Source: Talinum fruticosum (Eukaryota > Streptophyta > Magnoliopsida > Caryophyllales > Talinaceae). From it: DNA of 64,000 nt. The notes below the pieces were generated by a model. The model saw only the letters and a program-made list of their open reading frames with translations. It did no database searches and was not told where the DNA came from. Within the stretch, counting starts at the first letter, position 1; every line of letters begins with the position of its first letter. Where the stretch lies: contig JAITYX010000021.1 in NCBI GenBank assembly GCA_021018815.1, positions 2,261,001-2,325,000 on the forward strand, in the 5' to 3' direction. Both the position numbers and the translations under genes were made by a program. Of the stretch, positions 60,527 to 64,000 are shown piece by piece.

Positions 60527-61485
60527 TCACTTCCCAAAGCGCCTGTTGGTTCCGTGAAACCAACGCAAGGCATCGAGGAACTGGGCTTCTCCAAACTCAG
60601 CAGGCAAATGATGACTGAAGTAAAGCTCAGCATGGGAGGCTTGCCAAAGATAGAATTTGCCCAAAGTACGCTGTTTCCCAGTTCTTATCATAAGATCTGG
60701 GTGTGGGACTTGACAAATTCCATTGGAAAGTTGTTGCTCAACCAACGCCTCGTCGATGTCTTCAGGGTTAATGACTCCATCCACGACCTTTGCACAAATG
60801 CTTTTAGTAGCTTCCACAATGTCAAACCTTCCCCCATACCATACTGCCAATATCAAGTCCAGGGTTTTCCCATTCTTCGTTTCTTCTTCCACCTGCTTTA
60901 TCATGTCTTGTGATGATTTTGGAAGCCTCCACTTCTCCCCGATTATATGTACTTTTATTCCTTGCCTGGGTTTAATACACCAAAAATCTTGCACGTCTTA
61001 TGACTCGAATCAAGGAGGTTGTATTATAAAATTAAGAATCGATTACTATCGAACTAAATTAATTACCTGGAAAATTTTTCTATGTTATCCTTTAAAATTG
61101 ACTCGAGCTCTGCACAGATTACATTTAAGAATTCCTGCATAGTGGTTGAATGTTGGTAAGCGGTTACATTAGTTGGGGGAAGGAGAGAGGAATATACTTT
61201 TCTACTGTAATTTAACGATAAACAAAAAATGACATGAGAACTGCTTAACGAATTCTATATACGCTAAAAATAAGTTTCTTGATAAAAAGGAAAAAATATC
61301 TGATCTGATATATATATATTTAATTCGAATATTCACCATATTATATAAAATTTATCAATATGTATTGATAATATTGAGTCAAGTGTATTGAAAAGATATA
61401 ATTAAGTGATTAAATTTTAATTAATAGTATGTCGTAATAAAAGATATACATATGCACACAAATTCATCAGTGTTTTTTAAGAAAA

Positions 61486-61576
<91 letters not shown>

Positions 61577-62305
61577 TATATATATAATTCAAACATTCAT
61601 TTAAACTTTATTGAAAAATTCACTGAAACACAAAAAAATATATATATACATTATAAAAATTCATTAAATTTAAAAAATTCTATCGTTTTACAAAAATATA
61701 CACATGATCATATATTCAACCACCTAACTAGATACTTAAGTGAGCACCATAAAATTTTCAAAATGAGTTTGGTCAAACGAGTCCTTTGCTGCACACAGAG
61801 AAAAGTTACCGTTAAAAAAGAAAAGAAAGAAAAAGTAGAAGAAGAAGGAGAACAAACAAAAAAAATGAAAAAAAAAACACGATTTACCAGGAATCGGAAG
61901 AGAGAGACTAACTGGGCCACGTTTCCAGTTGTAACTTGTAAATATGAAGCAAGAGAGAGCTGGAATTCCCAATTTGATGCAAACTTCTCCCAACATAAGA
62001 TAACTGTTGTAGGAGGGCACGTAAGTCAACCTCACTTGGTTGTATTTCTTGCACCATCGCCGGTTTCCGTCCAACGCCACCGTCACATGCTTCGGCATCC
62101 ACTCAGCCCGGAGCCCCTCCCGTTGCAGGTACGAAGTCAGTGCTGAACTTCCATTTTTGCCCTCCCCGTTTCTGGCAACTGAGGGGAGCGCACAGCAGCT
62201 GACAACTCCAGTGGAGATAGGAGAGAGATTGAGACTCTTAGCTGCCCTACCGGTCATCATTAGTGAATATTGTGGAAATTTAGTCATATTCATAAGCATT
62301 TTCAT
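60527..62305 (-). CDS. CPT-G: cis-prenyltransferase, intact frame with altered homoallylic-site motif
   Basis: Exons: 62305-61913, 61134-61067 (68 nt) and 60965-60527; 900 nt, 299 residues, no frame break. The N-terminus (MTKFPQYSLMMTGRAAK) is basic, Ser-rich and plastid-like. Motif I is VALDGNRRWC with Asp79. The loop is FTSYNWKR, keeping the Asn and Trp but not the Glu of FSxENW. In exon 3 PHPDLMIRTGKQRTLGKF replaces the family's RTGGExRxSNF, so the second Arg and the Ser that bind the isopentenyl diphosphate in E. coli UppS (Arg200, Ser202) are Thr and Gly. HAELYF is kept. The exon 1 donor is GTTAGT, shared with CPT-D. Intron 1 carries a very long AT microsatellite. ATG at 62299 is an alternative start. 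The product is unknown, and the changes suggest a different acceptor. Confidence 0.9.
61488..61588. repeat. Long (AT)n microsatellite in CPT-G intron 1
   Basis: About 40 AT units with a CATC interruption near 61570. Confidence 0.95.
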
Positions 62306-62585
62306 TCCTGAATTTTTCCCTCTTCTTTCTCTCTCTATTCAAACTTTTTAATGTCTAAGTTGTGCTTGGGATGATATATTGGCGATCTTCTATCATCCAT
62401 GTTACAAGGATATATATATATAAGTTCTGTTTGGTAAATAATTATTAACGGTTTGTATCATTTGTTTACTATCAATTATTTAAATTAGTTGTTTCTTGAA
62501 AATGTATTTTTGATAAAATTACCTATTTGAGAAAAAGATATTTAGAAAATTTCATTTATACTCTTATTATATCTAAGTTGTCTTT

Positions 62586-62636
<51 letters not shown>

Positions 62637-62696
62637 CATATCAAATGAGAACTCTTAACTAAAATAAGAATTAGGAAGTGCCAATCTAAGCACTTA
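62306..62696. other. CPT-G upstream region
   Basis: AT-rich DNA with an (AT)n tract at about 62586-62632. No gene recognised. Confidence 0.4.
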
Positions 62697-63167
62697 GGCT
62701 CTATTTGATTCTAAGAAAATTAGAAGGAAAGAAAAAAATGTGGAAAATAAATTTTTTTCCCTTGTTTGAATTGAAGAAAAAAGGAGAGAAAAAAAGTTTG
62801 GTGGAAAAACTCATGGAAAATGTTATCAATTTGATCAATAATATTTTCCTTCCAAAATTGAGAGGAAAATGGAAGAAAAAATTCACAAAGAGAGAGAATG
62901 AACAAAAGAGAGAGAATTCTATTAAGAAAGGTCATTAAGAATTTCTCTCTGCTCTCAATTAATCAAGTATTATTGAGTATTTTCTCTCTTCTCTCCATGA
63001 CAATGTAATGATCGGTAAAAAGTTGAAAAATGATTATAATTTTTTTCCCTCTATTTTTCCTTGAACCAAACACAAGAAAAAAATTAATTTTCCCTTAACT
63101 TTTTTCGTCATTACTTTTTTCCATTTAAATTTTCTTTCCAACATATTTTTTCAAATCAAATAGAGCC
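62697..63167. mobile_element. PIF/Harbinger (Tourist)-type MITE, 471 bp
   Basis: The left end GGCTCTATTTGATTC and right end (reverse complemented) GGCTCTATTTGATTTG form terminal inverted repeats. Both sides are flanked by TTA (62694-62696 and 63168-63170), the 3-bp target duplication typical of PIF/Harbinger elements. The interior is AT-rich with long imperfect self-complementarity and no transposase. Confidence 0.8.
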
Positions 63168-63170
63168 TTA

Positions 63171-63648
63171 AAGTTTGATCAAAGGCTTCGGAATTTGCCA
63201 CATCATCCATTCTTCCAACCACCCACCCTAAGCCCCTACCTCCAAGCCACCTACCACTTGCACCACCACGGAACCACCAATGCCGGTGCCTACAGCCGCC
63301 TTCACATGGCTCAACAGCAGACAACGAACCCAAATTAAGGGTCGTCGTCCACCTACAAGTCTTGTGACCGGTACCGTTGGTCCGTTTGCGAACCGCTTGC
63401 TTGCTCCGAATTTTTCATACTTTCCCTCTTGGTGGGTTAACCATGCCCCAATTTGGTTCCTTTTTCCCATAGTGCGTTCTTTATTTTCTGGCGGCAAACC
63501 CATAAAAATCGACCAAAATCACTTAGAGTTAGACAAACATGGCAACGAATTGGTTAGACAAAAGCAAGGGTTGAGGCAGAAATCAAGCCTAACAGCGGCC
63601 ACCACACGACTCGCCGATAGGCAAGGAACGCCAATCAAGGTCCATCGT
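63171..63648. other. Unassigned moderately GC-rich DNA
   Basis: Open frames run on both strands but match no family I recognise. Its position directly before an LTR start suggests it may be repeat-derived. Confidence 0.3.
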
Positions 63649-64000
63649 TGTAACACCCCGTCCCTAATTATGACGTATTAACATAACTCATCAATAATAA
63701 AGAGCACGTACATTTCAATTTCAAAATATTTTCATATCATGTTATACATCTATATATGTATCAAATTTATTTTTTTGCAGGACCCAAACGTAAACGGCGA
63801 CGATAGATGACCAATATTTATAATATAATTCAAAAGTATCAACTCCCAAATGTTATTTATGCTTATAATCCATACCTAATCCTTCCAATTACAAATATTT
63901 AATATAAATCCAATTTTTATAAATATTTATATATATAGCTATTCATACACATATATGTGCATATAAATATATTCACACAACTCTAATTAATCACATTCTA
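63649..64000 (+). repeat. Start of a Ty3/gypsy LTR (runs off the window)
   Basis: TGTAACACCCCGTCCC is the hallmark start of plant chromoviral (Tekay/Reina-type) LTRs. The rest is AT-rich and cut by the window edge, so the element's content is unknown. Confidence 0.5.

Noticed and set aside
63280..63681. 133-residue plus-strand frame near the right edge
   Set aside because: It runs into the LTR start, overlaps an opposite-strand frame and shows no domain.
1..64000. CRISPR arrays, operons or bacterial-type features
   Set aside because: Not expected and not seen. The direct repeats present are microsatellites, LTRs and MITEs of a plant nuclear genome.

Overview
This window is nuclear DNA from a flowering plant. 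The genes are AT-rich and intron-containing with GT..AG splice sites. They include plant-specific families (ACR ACT-repeat protein, VQ-motif protein, GT34 glycosyltransferase, HHP4-type heptahelical protein) and relics of LINE, Ty1/copia and Ty3/gypsy elements. The short cis-prenyltransferases with plastid-like N-termini resemble those of asterids such as Lamiales or Solanales. That taxonomic guess is inference only.

Layout. 0-1 kb: LINE relic. 2.9-6.3 kb (+): ACR1/2-like gene, seven coding exons. 7.0-10.0 kb (-): BSD-domain gene. 11.2-12.1 kb: ATT-expanded inverted-repeat element. 12.9-13.5 kb (-): VQ-motif gene. 15.8-18.6 kb: Ty3/gypsy LTR-like block. 20.2-21.1 kb (-): CIPK-like kinase without its regulatory tail. 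21.1-28.5 kb: gene-poor, with LTR and copia fragments. 28.5-29.8 kb (-): GT34 glycosyltransferase. 32.4-34.0 kb (-): HHP4. From 35.5 kb to 62.3 kb the window holds seven cis-prenyltransferase (CPT) genes, here called A to G. A is separated from B by a complete 6.25-kb non-autonomous Ty3/gypsy element with a perfect 5-bp target duplication. The right edge has a PIF/Harbinger-type MITE and the start of another Ty3/gypsy LTR.

The CPT cluster is the most notable feature. All seven genes share three coding exons, and the middle one is 68 bp. A, B, D, F and G are on the minus strand; C and E are on the plus strand. B/C and D/E are head-to-head pairs. Sequence features sort them into three subclades: A/D/G, B/F and C/E. 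This suggests that a three-gene block was duplicated and rearranged. C keeps the canonical catalytic loop (FSTENW), while the minus-strand copies carry FATCTW-like loops, and F and D have changes in the DGN motif. This looks like a diversifying family of short-chain, possibly irregular, prenyl diphosphate synthases of the neryl/lavandulyl diphosphate type. Product identity is inference.

Quality caveat. Eight otherwise convincing genes (BSD, VQ, kinase, GT34, CPT-A, -C, -D, -E) are broken by single-base frameshifts. Most lie in short homopolymers, often a G or C run of five where six would keep frame. Total lengths become multiples of three when each shift is corrected. I therefore read most of them as consensus errors and annotate these loci as genes.
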